Part shown: positions 11,483 to 23,200 of the stretch, in pieces
Position numbering within the stretch: the stretch's first letter is position 1
How the letters are laid out: every line of letters begins with the position of its first letter
NCBI GenBank assembly: GCA_905221605.1
Contig: CAJNDS010002177.1
Coordinates: 495,001-559,000 of the forward strand
Source: Symbiodinium natans
Lineage: Eukaryota > Sar > Dinophyceae > Suessiales > Symbiodiniaceae
Direction of reading: 5' to 3'
Length of the DNA stretch: 64,000 nucleotides
The notes under the pieces: generated by a model
Databases searched by the model: none
What the model was told of the DNA's origin: nothing
Seen by the model: only the letters and a program-made list of their open reading frames with translations
Made by a program: the position numbers and the translations under genes

Positions 11483-12359
11483 CTGGACGTGGACTTGGGC
11501 ACGTACTGGACCCTGTTACCGAAGAGAGAGATCAGTGACCGATCAGACATGCGCACATAACATACGCAGAGGATGACGGCAGGGCTATGGCTTCGGACAT
11601 TAGACATTTATGTTTATGCTGACCGGGCGGGGTTGTGCCTGGCAATGTGGTGTGGAATCAGCTCCGTACTGATGAGCTGCGTACTGATGGCAAAACTCTC
11701 GTTGTGTGGGGATGAGAGAAAGAGACTAGACTTACCCGATTGCCTGCCTGCAGTCGGGCTCCTCACACGCAAAATCGAAAGCTCTGGACACCCTTGAAGA
11801 GTAAGTGCATCCGGTAGGGCTGTTTTCACCATCTGCAATCGGGTTCAGTTCAAGGTTTACGGTTTGGGGTTTTGTATTTACGGTTCAGAGCTTTAGGGTC
11901 TAGGTCTTCATCTTGCATCCCTTGGAAGTTTCAAGCCAGAAAGCCCCTTAAAACCCTTGAGTCGGATCCTCAGCTTTCATAAATTTGAGCTTCCTACGCT
12001 GATTCGTCCCACTCTCAGAGTTTCGGGCTTCGGGGGGTTTAGGCTGGACGGCGCCCGTGTGTCAACAGTTTGGTAGAGCCCTCCCTGTAGTTTCCTGGCC
12101 AAGCCCCCACTGCTTAAATGTTTAGGGTTTAGGGTTTATGGTTTCGTGCTCAGGGCTTAGGGCTTGTTGAGGGTTAGGGGTGTAAGCTTCAACACAGGTT
12201 CCACAGCCCTAGCTAGGAGGAACCCTCCAACACATGTCAACGGAAAGTACACCTGTTGTGTTTTTTGTGCTTATAAGGTCTTTTTTTCAGGAAGTGTAGG
12301 GAGATGCCCAACAAGTCTGGGCCAGGACGTGCGAGTCCGACATTTGCTTTGTGTGACGC

Positions 12360-12475
12360 ATGCTTTCTCCCCCGCTCCCGATGTCGGGTTTTGCCGTCAC
12401 ACACGACGAAGAACGGATACGCTTTCAGCCCGCACCCTGTCGCAAGTGTCCGGAAAATTCGTGCCTGAGCTCAAG
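12360..12475 (+). CDS. Candidate first exon of the 12-20 kb gene
   Basis: An ATG at 12360 opens a frame reading MSGFAVTHDEERIRFQPAPC a few codons in, then CRKCPENSCLSSS. A longer frame (12164-12673) overlaps but looks less protein-like. No product was recognised. The 3' edge and donor are unclear. Confidence 0.35.
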
Positions 12476-15400
12476 TTGAGGGATTTAGGGAATTTAAAGG
12501 CGTTTACTGATTTAGGGTGTTTTAAAGGTGTTTGGCTCAGACAGCCTCAAGTTTTGTTGCCCGTGAGCTCTTCAGAGTCGAGACCGAAGCCACCCAACCC
12601 TAACATCATGAGCCCAGCCTCGGTAGGGAATGTCCGTGTGTGTGCGTGTGATCCCAATCCCTGCAGGGTTTAGGGTTTAGGGTTTAGGGTTTAGGGTTTA
12701 GGGTTTTTATATGCGAGGAAACTTTGAACCCGAAACCTTAAGCCCAGTAGGGACATGCCAAGGGCTGACAGTTTCTTCGTACGGTTGCCTAAAGCCCCCC
12801 CCCCCCCCCCCCACCCCCCCGTACCGACAGTATATGTTAGGACCCATATGTTCAGGGTGCCAAAGACAGGCAGGGACCATACTTGTGAGAGCTGGCCATC
12901 TACTTGTGGGTTTTGGGTTTCGGGTTTAATGTGAGGGTGAGTGTTTCGAGGCCAGGGCATACCCAGAAAATCAATGATATGATCCCAAAACACGGCTTCA
13001 GCAGGGACCGGCGCCTGAAGGGCACTGTTTTTGGTTGGAGCCCTGAAAAATCCTAAGCCCTGAAGTTGCTGCAATCCCTATGTTCCCGAAGTGGCAGGAA
13101 ACCCTGAACCGGATCACTTCCCTCAGGGGGTGAAACCAGCAGACATGGAAACCAGCTGCTCCTGTCTCACCGGCGGAAAATATTCCTTTCCACGAGCCGC
13201 GCTCGAAGATTCTAAAGGAATCCTTGCGCTGCCAGCAGTTTGTGTATGCAAGTATGCACACAATTTAAAGTATACATATGGGTTTGTGTTTTTTTGGGGG
13301 GGCTCAGGTTTAAGAAGGGCACACGGGTTGCACACCCTCGAAACATACCCCGTAACATACCCCGAAACATACCCCCGAAACATACCCCGTAACATACCCC
13401 TGAAATTGCAGGCAAAGTAGCTCATGATGCCGCGAAACATACCCCCGAAACATACCCCGAAACATACCTCGAAACATACCCGCGAAACATACCCCGACCC
13501 CAACACGTGTCGCGCGCCTCCCCATTAAAATACAAACCCATATGTATATGTATATATACATATGTATATGCATATATATATATATATATACATATATATT
13601 TTTTCTAGATATGTACAGATGTGGCACCCCCCCCCCCCCAAAGAAGCTACGGGAACTGTGCTGTCTATTGCAAGTATCTGCTGTTTAGAGTGTCAGCGTT
13701 TGCAGAGGTTATATTGTTGGGTTTGCCCAGTTATTCTGTTCAAGGATTACATTGTAGATATGTGGTACCATATATACATATATATTCTGGCTTAGTTGCA
13801 GATTTCAGGATTACCGAGTTTAGGAGGTTGCCCGGTTGCCTGGAGGACTCAGTTTACTGTAGTATATCTATATATATATATATACATCTCTCTCTGTCTC
13901 TCATGAAACTATATTGATGAGACATAGAACCATGAATCTAGTGGGAGTGGGGGTGTAGCATGTATGTATAAATATATATCTCATATGCACACATATGAAA
14001 GCGCACACAGGCTTAGGGTAGGATAAGGGATGCCCAGAAGTATCCTTGAAACAAAGGGACGTCTTTTGAGACTAAGGTTGCTGGAGAACTTCGGTGTAAG
14101 GTTGTGCGCCACTTTCTGAAGGAACAAACAAGCCACAAGTCATGGGGTGCAATTCTGTGTTCTTGGGTTCTGGTGTACTTAAGCGATCGTCTAAGGTCAG
14201 GAGTACCTGGTAGGTGCCTTAAGAAACGCCCATGAGCCGCATACGCAAAAAACAGATGTCCTTTTTCTTCCCGTAGTTTACAAAGGAACCTAGATATTTG
14301 AGCTTCAATCCTGTATGGCTTGTCTTGTTTTGTAGAAGTTTAGCTGCGCGCACACATAAACTTTTTGCTTTCTATTTCAATAGATACAAAAATAAACATA
14401 TATATATATATATATATATTTATTTATTTATTTGTTTAATTTCTGGTACATATATATGCTATAACACATATATAGATACATTTAAGTAGTTCGCTGTTTA
14501 GTTTGTTATTCCCTGGTTGTGGGGAAAGTCAGAGGACTGGAGTCTTTCTCATGCTTATGGAGTCTTCTCGCGCTTATGTACATGAGCTGCCGGCCAAAAG
14601 TGTATGGTTTGGGATGTTCCCCCTTATACGAACAGTCCTGAATAGGGATTATAGTCCTAAACCCTAAACCCTAAACCCTAAACCTTAAACCCTAAACCCT
14701 AAACCCTAAACCCTAAACCCTAAACCCTAAAACAAGACTGTTAGTATAAGGGGGAGCATCCCGCGAGTGTATGGTACATGGTGGTCTTCACTCCTTGCAC
14801 AAAGCTGTAAACGCATTGTGGAGCTGTCTCGGCGTTGACTGCGATGTGCACTCTGCAAGCCAAGCCTTTCACCAGGGTTTAGGGTTTAGGGTTTAGGGTT
14901 TAGGGTTTAGGGTTTGGGGTTTAGGGTTTAGGGTTTAGGATAAGGGTTTAGGGTGAAACAAGGTGACCGGTGACTCAGCTCGGTACTTGGTTCACCAGCC
15001 TGGACGATTCGGGAGACAAGACTAGCTTATGCAGCGACGGCACACTGTCTGACTCTTCAAGTTGTGGTTGCTGCTCATTCCGAAACCTTGTCGTTCCTCA
15101 GCTCTTGACATGTTACCATCCGGATCTGTGTTGTGCAGGCTTGAGATATGTGTTTCTGTTGGGAATGCCCTCTTACAGTGCTCCTGCGACACATTTATTG
15201 TTGGGTAGGTTGGAAGTCTCAAGGCTCAGAAGATGCAGAGTAGGCCCGCCCCCCTGGTGTGGAGCCCTTCCCCCCAAAACCACAGCGAGACATCAGACAA
15301 AAACAACAAAGGAAATGCCCTTCTAGGAATGTCACTGCAGCGCAGCAGAGAGTGCATCCGGCAGCGCGTGAACACAGCCGCCTGTGCCATGCACGGTGCC

Positions 15401-18400
15401 CTCAGCAAGATTCTTATAGTGAGTACATGTGTACACACACACATACATATATATATATATATGGCCTATGTGTTTGAGATATCGGGTTCGCCTGTCGCTT
15501 CAGTGACTAAAGTCTTCGCACTTAGCATCTTAGGAATCTTCGAGCTGTTCGCGTTGTCAAAGCCTCTCCTCAGCATCGTCCAGATGATCGCAGAGGGGAA
15601 CAAAAGAGATGCCGGAATGCCTGCCATGCCTTGCAAGCCTACAGTGGGGGTCGGAATAATTGCAGGTATTATTCCCTTAGGGTCCTTTTTGGAAAAGACT
15701 CTAATAACCCCAAGACCCTATGCTATTTATTCAGGGTTGAGGGGTTTAGAAGGTTTAGGGCAGTTGCCCTCGAGATTGAGCTGCCAAAAACACGGCCCTT
15801 GAAGAGTCTAGAGGTGCGAGGTTTAGAGGTTTAGAGGTTTATTGGGGTTTAGGAATGAGCCTGTACAGGGTTTTGGGTACAGAACGCGACATCCCCTCCA
15901 CCTTTCCCAGCCCTATAGCAGCTAGAACGGTAACTCTCGGGCCTTTCGAGGTAGTTACAAGTGCACCCCAGGCTGGTCTCGGGTGAGAGCCTGATGAACG
16001 ACGGCACGGCCATCGTTGTGTTCGCACCTCGCATGTAGGGTGTTGAGTTCTAAGCGGTGGCTGAGGGGCCTGTAACTTCCTTTTTGTATAGAACTACGTA
16101 CCTCGTTTGCTTCTGGGGCCCATTCTCTGGGATTCTGATACTATCTCCTGTAGTGTAGAAACCTGAGGCTCCTCCCGGGTTTAGGGCTTAGACTTGTTCC
16201 GAAAATGCCAGGGACCATTAAAAACAATCCTGCCTTTAGGTGCTCATGCTCAAAGTGGTCCTTGGCGCCTCGTTGGACGCCACCTCCGTGTTGAAGTTCT
16301 TTGGAGACGTGGCATGAGAAAGCCCGAAACCCTTGAGAGCCTTAACACTCAAAAGCCCTAAGTTCTAAAGCCATCAAACCACCCAACCTTGGGCCCGTTT
16401 AGGAGAATCGGCTTGAGTTTCAGGCTTGGGGGCTTGCTGCTGCGGCGGTTGGAGGGTTTCAGCGGCATTGTGGAAGCTTGAGGTCTTTCAGTGTGATGTT
16501 CTCCTATATGTTCTCCTATAGGTTCTTCGCAAGGTTTTCATCACTGATTTCATAAGGGCGTTCATCAATGATTTCGCTTGGCTTCCCGTGCTCAGAACGC
16601 GAAAGACACCGAGCCCAACCCGAACTTCTGAAGAACAGATATTCGTGGGTTTGCGCAGAACATCATACAATTTCACAGATCTTCGTCGACTAATCTGTGA
16701 AGATCTGTGAGATTTTGTGAAAACCTGCGCAGAGCTGTCACAAGCGGCGAAGGACTGTGCAAACCTGAAATCGCAGGCTTTGTAAGCCCACCCAAAGACC
16801 CGTACCGCTGGAAGCTCGGCTCCATCCTTTAATCCGCTTGGTTCTTCTTTCGCTTGGTTTTGACGAAATCGAATCAGCCCGAAAATGCCAATAGGACCCA
16901 CTCTGCTTGAAAATGCCATGTGATTTTGCTTGAATCAACTGGCTGATGGACTGGCAGGGAGGGTAAAACGGAATGGGTTGGGGTTTAGGGTTGCTGCCTT
17001 AAAGCTCGAGGGTCGTATGGCACTCCACAGCCTCAAGCTTGCATCTGGCAAGACTCTTCCAAGAACCGTCTCCACAGGCCACATGTCCTTGACCTCCATC
17101 GTCTTTGGTGGGCTGGCGGGACTGTTGGCTGCCACTCGACTTACATTCTGTACCACTTCTGCGGAGACCCACAGGGAATGAGAAGCCCACCTCGCAAAAA
17201 ATATCCACATTTGCTGCCTCCCCAAAGCACGCAACCCCCTGAAATTCAAAAGCTGCACCTCCAAGGTGGCGATCATCGGCAAGTGCGCAGAGGAACGATT
17301 CCACAACGAAACTCCTAATGCAAGAGTGGTGTCGTTGTGGAAGTTGCCGGGCTATTCAGAAAGGGCGAAGGGCAGGTCTAAGTATATATATATATATATA
17401 TATCTATATTTGTTATTCCTACATACATACATTTATATATATATATATATATATACATATTATATATACATACACACGTATATACATGTATGTATGTATG
17501 TATGCATGCATGCATGCATGCATGCATGCATGCATGGATGTGTGTGTGTGGGTGTCTGTGTGTATGTGTGTATGTGTTATGTGTGTTTGTGTCTATGTGT
17601 GTATATGTGTATGTGCGTTTGTGTGTATGTGTGTATGTGTGTATATGTGTATGTGTATATATATATATATATGCATGTATGCTCCCCCCCCCCAAACAAA
17701 AAAACAAAAATGACCCATGTTATATATATATATATACACATATCTGCATGGTTGCTATCGACGTCGGGGCCTTTTTCTGAGGGGCTCTGAGGACATCTTT
17801 TGCGTGGTGTAGAAAGCCTTCCAGCACTGGCAGTCTCTTTGAACGGTGCTGGTGGAGGGATTACGACGCCAAAACCTTGGAGGGTACTTTGGCTACGACT
17901 CAACGTGTGAACCTAGTAACTCCTAAGCCTGCCCAATGGCTTCAAAGAGTGAAGACCTGTCCCCTAAACTTCATGGCTCAGAAGTAGGGATTTCGGGAAT
18001 GAGGATGCTCGAGTCCCTTTAAAGAACCATCCAAGAGTACCTTTACTTCCCGAACCCACTGATGTTTCAGGAACATCGGTAAATGCACCCGAAGCCCCAA
18101 ACTCTGAGCTCTTAACCCAGCGCCCCAGCATCCTGGGAAACCTCGGTCCCAGGTGTTTGGGGGCTTTCGGGCTTAGGGTGTCCACATGTCTCGTCTAAGG
18201 ACACGCTGATTCAGATCATCACCACGCTGCCAGGCGGCCTTAAGGAAGGCGAACTCATCCCCTCAGGGCCTTCGAACCTTAGGGCTTACAGGCAAAGAGG
18301 GATGCAGCCTTTCAACCCTGAACCCCTTTGAACTTCCTAAACCCTGTGGAGTAAGAACTCCTCTTGAAATCCCAGAAACCCCCAAAGACCCGGAAGCCGA

Positions 18401-19844
18401 CGAAGTTGTCGGTACCCATCAACTCGAAACCCCCAGCCAGCAATCCATGTGGGTTTATATGGCCTTTAGGATTTCTAGGGTTTCGAGAGGTTGTCGGGAA
18501 TCTCCCAAACAGGGGTACCCCATTTTCGACCCCAAATAGAAGAGAATCCCCTTAAAGGCACCCCCAAAAAGGGTACCCCCATTTTCGGAAACCCGCATGT
18601 GGGGTTCAGGGTTTAGAAATTTGGTGGGGGAAGGTTGTGCTGCGCATACTTGGCCTTCTTTGTGGCAGAGAGCGAGCTCAGCACGAGCGGAGTTCTGGCC
18701 ACTCGCCATACATGTCGGGGTTGTGTTTAGGGGTTTTAGGGGTTTAGGGGTTTAGGGGTTTAGGGGTTTAGGGGTTTAGGGGTTTAGGGGTTTAGGGGTT
18801 TAAGGGTTTAAGGGGTTTAGGGGTTTAGGGGTTTAGGGGTTTAGGGGTTTAGGGGTTTAGGGGTTTAGGGGTTTAGGGGTTTAGGGTTTAGGGTTTAGGG
18901 TTTAGGGCTTCTGCAATAGGAAGCCCCCCAAGAATCCGACTTTAACCCATAGGCCCGACAATACATCCCGTAAAAAAACTGTATTATTAGGCCCTATAGA
19001 AGTATTGCAAACGCCAAACCGTCAACCCCTCTAAGGAGCTTGCTGGGTCTCTGTCATTGTCTTTTTTGACTCGTCTAAGGCATGTCCCGCAAAGGCCCAG
19101 AATTTCACATGTGCCCTGGTCCTGATGCACGGCCGGCTCACGCACACCTGTCGGCTGGGGGGGGGGGGGGTTTAGGGTTTAGGGTTTAGGGTTTAGGGTT
19201 TAGGGCTTAGGGTTTAGGGTTTAGGGTTTAGTGTTAGGGTTTCGGGTTTAGGGTTTAGGGTTTAGGGTTTAGGGTACCTATTCCAGCCAAAAAGTGGCAA
19301 ACGAGGGGTGTGCAAGTGGTCAAGCTGTGTTGGGCTGCTTTATGCTTCCCAGACACCTACGGTCCGAGGCCTCGGCGGATTTCGCACAACAGCCCCCACG
19401 TGGGCAGCTCTCTACATCATGAGGGGGACGCCCTAAATTATGAGGCTCCCTAGTGCTTTAGAAGCAAACCTAGACCCCAAGCCCTAAACCCCCTAAACCC
19501 CCTAAACCCTAAACCCTCTGTGGAAAACTCTACACTCGAAGCCGAGGCGACAGTTTCGGCCGGCTTCGTTGCCTCTCACCTCGAATGAAAGGGACCCCCT
19601 GCAGTTGCTTGATTTTTTTCTTTTGGGGGGAGGGGGGGTGGGGGGTCAGAAGCTACAGAGTCTCTCTGATTCTTGCCAGAAGGATCCCCACAAGGATGCC
19701 CTAATTGGGGATTTGGGGGGGCCAATTCTTGAGTTGCTTCGGCTTGGGGAGGGTTCTCCTCCCCTACAAGTGGATCTCAAGCCTGCCAGAGTGTCGCTCA
19801 TCGCAGCTATCCCTGAGAAGCTGAGCCAGAAATTTGTCAAATGA
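12360..19844 (+). CDS. Unrecognised multi-exon gene (tentative model)
   Basis: Candidate exons are 12360-12475, 13143-13241, 15341-15418, 15563-15643, 18200-~18244 and 19680-19844. Those from 13143 onward can all be read in phase 0, which lets them be joined without a frame break, and the last ends at a TGA. The pieces read SPAENIPFHEPRSKILKESL, RECIRQRVNTAACAMHGALS, PLLSIVQMIAEGNKRDAG, DTLIQIITTLPGGLK and KDPHKDALIGDLGGPILELL. The 15563 exon is hydrophobic enough for a helix. I do not recognise the protein. Missing exons are likely, and the exons could come from more than one gene. Confidence 0.4.
13143..13241 (+). CDS. Candidate exon, unrecognised
   Basis: Acceptor accagcag and donor gtgtat flank 33 codons in phase 0, reading TWKPAAPVSPAENIPFHEPR and ending LKESLRCQQF. 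A second frame (METSCSCLTGGKYSFP) is also open, so the frame is not secure. Confidence 0.35.
13336..13498. repeat. Tandem CATACCCCGAAA-type repeat
   Basis: Roughly a dozen copies of a unit close to GAAACATACCCC, with GTAACATACCCC variants. It is interrupted by a unique stretch (ttgcaggcaaagtagctcatg) near 13407-13428. Confidence 0.85.
14609..14763. mobile_element. Inverted-repeat element, family A, split by a telomere-like array
   Basis: The left arm gggatgttcccccttatac is mirrored by the right arm gtataagggggagcatccc. Between them, from about 14655 to 14731, sit about ten CCCTAAA units. Related elements at 23935, 29957, 33898 and 59330 keep the arms without a central array. Confidence 0.65.
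14873..14950. repeat. Interstitial telomere-like array
   Basis: About ten TTTAGGG units with a few point variants. Confidence 0.95.
15139..15204 (+). CDS. Candidate exon, frame uncertain
   Basis: Acceptor gtgttgtgcag and donor gtaggt flank 66 bases. Two frames are open: LRYVFLLGMPSYSAPATH and LEICVSVGNALLQCSC. It is hydrophobic in both. No family was recognised. Confidence 0.3.
15341..15418 (+). CDS. Exon of the unrecognised 12-20 kb gene
   Basis: Acceptor tcactgcag and consensus-like donor gtgagtac flank exactly 26 codons reading RECIRQRVNTAACAMHGALS and then KILI. It joins in phase 0 to 15563. Confidence 0.45.
15563..15643 (+). CDS. Exon of the unrecognised 12-20 kb gene, donor at an element edge
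   Basis: It reads PLLSIVQMIAEGNKRDAGMP and is 27 codons in phase 0. Its GT donor (gtgggg) is the first base of a family B inverted-repeat element, so the element seems to supply the 5' splice site. Confidence 0.45.
15644..15722. mobile_element. Small inverted-repeat element, family B (copy 2)
   Basis: It contains ggggtcggaataatt and tattcccttagggtcc, then actctaataaccccaag. It matches the copies at 10316, 29603 and 40945. Confidence 0.45.
17379..17742. repeat. TA, CATA, TGCA and GTGT microsatellite cluster
   Basis: Runs of (TA)n, (TGCA)n and (TGTGTA)n follow one another for about 360 bases. The open frames here are repeat artefacts. Confidence 0.9.
18200..18270 (+). CDS. Exon of the unrecognised 12-20 kb gene
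   Basis: Acceptor gtctaag is followed by DTLIQIITTLPGGLKEGELI in phase 0. The exon may end at 18244 (GA donor) or 18248 (GC donor), or run further. It is a convincing protein-like stretch of unknown family. Confidence 0.45.
18485..18600. repeat. Inverted-repeat element, family C (copy 3)
   Basis: ggggtaccccattttcga and gggtacccccattttcgg occur close together as related arms. Similar blocks are seen near 8080-8200, and looser ones near 690-790 and 28590-28660. Confidence 0.4.
18725..18907. repeat. Uniform octamer array GGGGTTTA, ending in TTTAGGG heptamers
   Basis: About 18 copies of the 8-base variant GGGGTTTA run without mixing and then switch to a few standard heptamers. Confidence 0.95.
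19170..19275. repeat. Interstitial telomere-like array after a G-tract
   Basis: A run of G is followed by about 14 TTTAGGG units with point variants. Confidence 0.95.
19680..19844 (+). CDS. Candidate last exon of the 12-20 kb gene
   Basis: Acceptor ttcttgccag is followed by 54 open codons and a TGA. It begins KDPHKDALIGDLGGPILELL and ends IPEKLSQKFVK. It contains no low-complexity sequence. I do not recognise the family. Confidence 0.5.
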   Translation, partial: KDPHKDALIGDLGGPILELLRLGEGSPPLQVDLKPARVSLIAAIPEKLSQKFVK

Positions 19845-20202
19845 CAGAAGGCCTAAACCCTAAACACCGAAATCCTAAGCCAGACTACCCCTATAACCCT
19901 ACAGAGCTTCCAGATGCGAAGGCGCTGGGAAGCCCAGAATAGCTCCACCTTCCCCTACCGCTCCGAGCTTACATAAACACAGAAAGGTATAAAACATGTG
20001 CAAAAGTAGTTACAAGATGTATACAAAAGTACAAAAAAATGTCCTCGACCTTATCGCTGGCAGCCCCAAAGCCGTGATCCCACACACTGGGGCCTAGTCT
20101 GGAATGAATACTCTGTGCAGGTTTTATTTCGATTCTTGTACTCGTGCTGTGAGAGGATGCTTGGGATTATTGCGGCTCCTGCTCTCTTTTTTTTCCCCCC
20201 AG

Positions 20203-20288
20203 AGGTCGCCTACTACGCCTGGCCCCGGTTCGTCTCTTTGGAGGCGCGAGAGCATGGGAACTGCAACCGAGAGAAGCTGTCTGTGGGG
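20203..20288 (+). CDS. Exon of the 20-29 kb gene
   Basis: A pyrimidine-rich tract and ag acceptor precede VAYYAWPRFVSLEAREHGNC, then NREKLSVG. It ends in phase 0. Confidence 0.4.
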
Positions 20289-23200
20289 GTTCTAAGGGAG
20301 ATTATGGTGCCTTAGAGGCCTTCAGATTGCATCCGTTCCCGAGATGCTCGGAAAACGGAGAGGCCCCCTCAGCTTTAAACTTGTTGGGCTTCCTTTACAT
20401 GTTGTATTGCCTGGTTGCGGGATAAGTAGCTTGCACCCCATTCCAAGCCAGCAGCAACTCGGAGCTTGACCAAGCAACCGATGATCACAACGAGGCAATG
20501 GAGATCGTTTGGGAGACTGTGGAGTTTGTCGGCAACACGGCCACGGCCTCAGTGAGAGCTTTGGGCAGGATGGGTTGGGAGCTCATACGACATGCCTTTC
20601 CTATCTCTTCGAACCATCGAAGGTCATCTTCTTTCTGGCCGGCCTCCTCTTTGCAGATACTGTGCTCGAGCCCGTGGTTTGCATTTAGGCCATGATCCTG
20701 CTACAAGGGGCTCAACGTTGGTTCTTGAAAACATTCCGCTTTGTTTCAGGACTCCCGAGTCTTCGAAATCAGGAAACGGTACTGCGCCTAAATCCTCAGG
20801 CCCAAAACCCTGAACCCCAAGCCCCAAACCCTGCGTCAACATGCGTTTAGCACTAACTTGCAGAGTATCATGAACCATGCTGAGGATTCTCTTAGCCTCA
20901 TCCACCTCAGTGACTTCGGCTGCTCGGCATTCATCCTACCGTGGGGGGCTCATATTTGGGCCTGTGTAAAATGACAATTTCAATTTCATCTTCGTTGTAA
21001 ACGGGTTAGGAAGGAATCCTGTTTGTAGTACATTAGGCCCATGCATTGCATGAATGCTTTTGGGATTTCAGACTATGTCGACGTCAATCAATCAGGATTG
21101 TCGTGGCATACAGCGTCTACGATTCTACAACCATGCCTTGCTCATAAATCACAGCCCACGCGAAACTCATGGGGTACGTGATCGAGTCGAGGTCAACCCT
21201 ATACCCCAAACCACAAGGGTGTTTGGTTTTTGGCAGCCATGCAATTTCGAGTAGCTTCGAGGGGGTGCTGCACTCTAGCTCCATGGACTCTGGTTAAGAC
21301 GGTGAAGAGGCTTAGCTGAGATCAGAATGGCCGTCCCTCCGGCCGGCGAGACTAAAACCAGGTCTCGTGCTAAAGCTTAAAGAAAACCTAGTTGTGCCGC
21401 AATCCCTTTGACAATCATTTGTGGCTAGGCTTTTGTTTTGTAAAGGTTCATAGGGCATAGGTCGGTACTTCTGGCAGAACTTCGGGCGGAAAAAAGGGAA
21501 ACCAGGCAGGACCCTGCAAAGTTGTCCCTGCAGAACCCCTCTATGTATGTTGCATGCCCTCTTGAATTTACATATGCCCCTACATTACACAACCCCGTCA
21601 CATCCCACGCCCGAGCTAGAGAGAGAGCGAGAAGAAAGAGAGAGGGAGAGAACCCGATCACTTCATACAGAGAAGATTAGGTTCGCACAGCTATGCGGGA
21701 GTGCAGAAACATTGATTGCGGAATGCCGGCGGCGCTTGCAACGCCGATGCTGCATACAACTCTGGCGATTTGGACAGCCGGTTTTCTGAAAGAGTGTCCC
21801 TTACAGGACCTCACAGTTTTTTCAAGGCCAAGACCTAAGCCAACGAAAGGGGGGCGCTGCTAAGAGTGGCTGATAAATGCTTGGGGTTGGGCACTTTTCA
21901 GGCTACTTGCTGATGATCTATCTCGCGCTGCTCGTGATCCGGGCCCTCATGCTCCCCAGCTCGGCGATTTAGGGTTCAGGCAAAGGCCCTTGCTTCGGTG
22001 TGCAGGGCTTTGGGCTCGGGACCTTAAGGATAGCCGCGGATTGCCACAGCCTGATGGCAAGCGCGGCAGGTACATATTGCAGGATTCAGGTATGTTGAGG
22101 GCTACTAGAGGGGGTTTGTGAGGAGAGCAGCAGCGGTGTGTACTAATGTCTCACCTGTACGCCCAAATACTGAAATCACCGTTGTTCTCCGCCTGTGCTC
22201 CCTGTAGCAGTCTTTATGGTTGAACTACCCAAAATTCCTGTCTAGCTATTCAGAAGCCGTGGAGAAGCTCCTTTGACATGGATGACATAGATCCGGGGCC
22301 CTCAATGCTAATCAAAATGAATGAGGCCCTGAGCCGCAGTCTCTACTGTACTTCGGAGCCAGTGCCCCTGCGTACGTATCACTGAGGAAGCCCCCTTGGC
22401 TTGCCGATGTTTTGTGGCTCTGAACATGAAGGCCTTATGTTTACAAGGCTTACGGCTCAGGTCAACTGCAAAAGACGAGAGGGTCGCAAGCACTGTGTCG
22501 TTTCAGCCAGAGCCGACTTCGGGTTTGAAAACTCCATCTTTTTGAATAGGGTTTGTGGTTTAGGGTTTCGGATTTACGGTTTAGGGTTTAGGGTTTAGGG
22601 TTTACGGTTTAGGGTTTAGGGTAGCTTGTGCCAAAGCCCGAGAGGCATGCAGTGTTTGCAGCTGAATTTAACTTGGGCTGTGGTGAATTGCAAAAACCGC
22701 AGGGTCAAAGCCATGCAGCCCGCAGAAGATACTGAGGCTGGCGATTCTTTGGATTCCGCTCAACAAGGTGCCACCTGAGGGAGAGGAGGTTTAGGTTTAG
22801 GGTTTAGGGTTTATAGGGTTTAGGCTTTAGGCTTTAGGGTTTATAAATAGGGTTTAGGGTTTAGGGTTTAGGCTGATTTCTTGGGTCTGGATCAGTTTTG
22901 CGGACATCCAAGAGAATGCCGAAGTGCGAAGCTTTGAGCCCGAATGCCCAACCCTTGACGCCGCAACACCGTCCCCGTCGACGCACCCGCGAGCTTGAAA
23001 GGTTCCCAAGTGCACTTCCCTCCAAGGAAGCTCACCCTAATGAAGCCCTAAACCTCAAACCTTAGACTAAATGCTTAGTTCGCAGGTCTGAAGTCGTCAC
23101 CTCACCCCAGCCCTTTGCCCTCATTCTTTGCAGGTTCAGCCCTCACCCCATTAACACCCAATGCCACCAACCCCTGATTCGGGTTTTTTGGGGATTTTTG

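Noticed and set aside
12164-12673. 169-codon plus-strand frame as a single gene
   Set aside because: It runs through telomere-like sequence and has no protein-like pattern. A shorter frame inside it (from 12360) looks better.
16488-16919. 143-codon minus-strand frame
   Set aside because: It contains repeated short motifs (RRTYRRTS) from a local duplication and no recognisable domain.
16935-17306. 123-codon minus-strand frame with an overlapping plus-strand frame
   Set aside because: Both strands and several frames are open at once and none shows a motif, so no gene can be supported.
17379-17742. Tyrosine/isoleucine and cysteine/methionine-rich frames
   Set aside because: They are microsatellite translations.
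19680-19844. Similarity of HKDALIGDLGGP to a membrane pyrophosphatase motif
   Set aside because: The match is short, and the surrounding conserved acidic residues of that family are absent.
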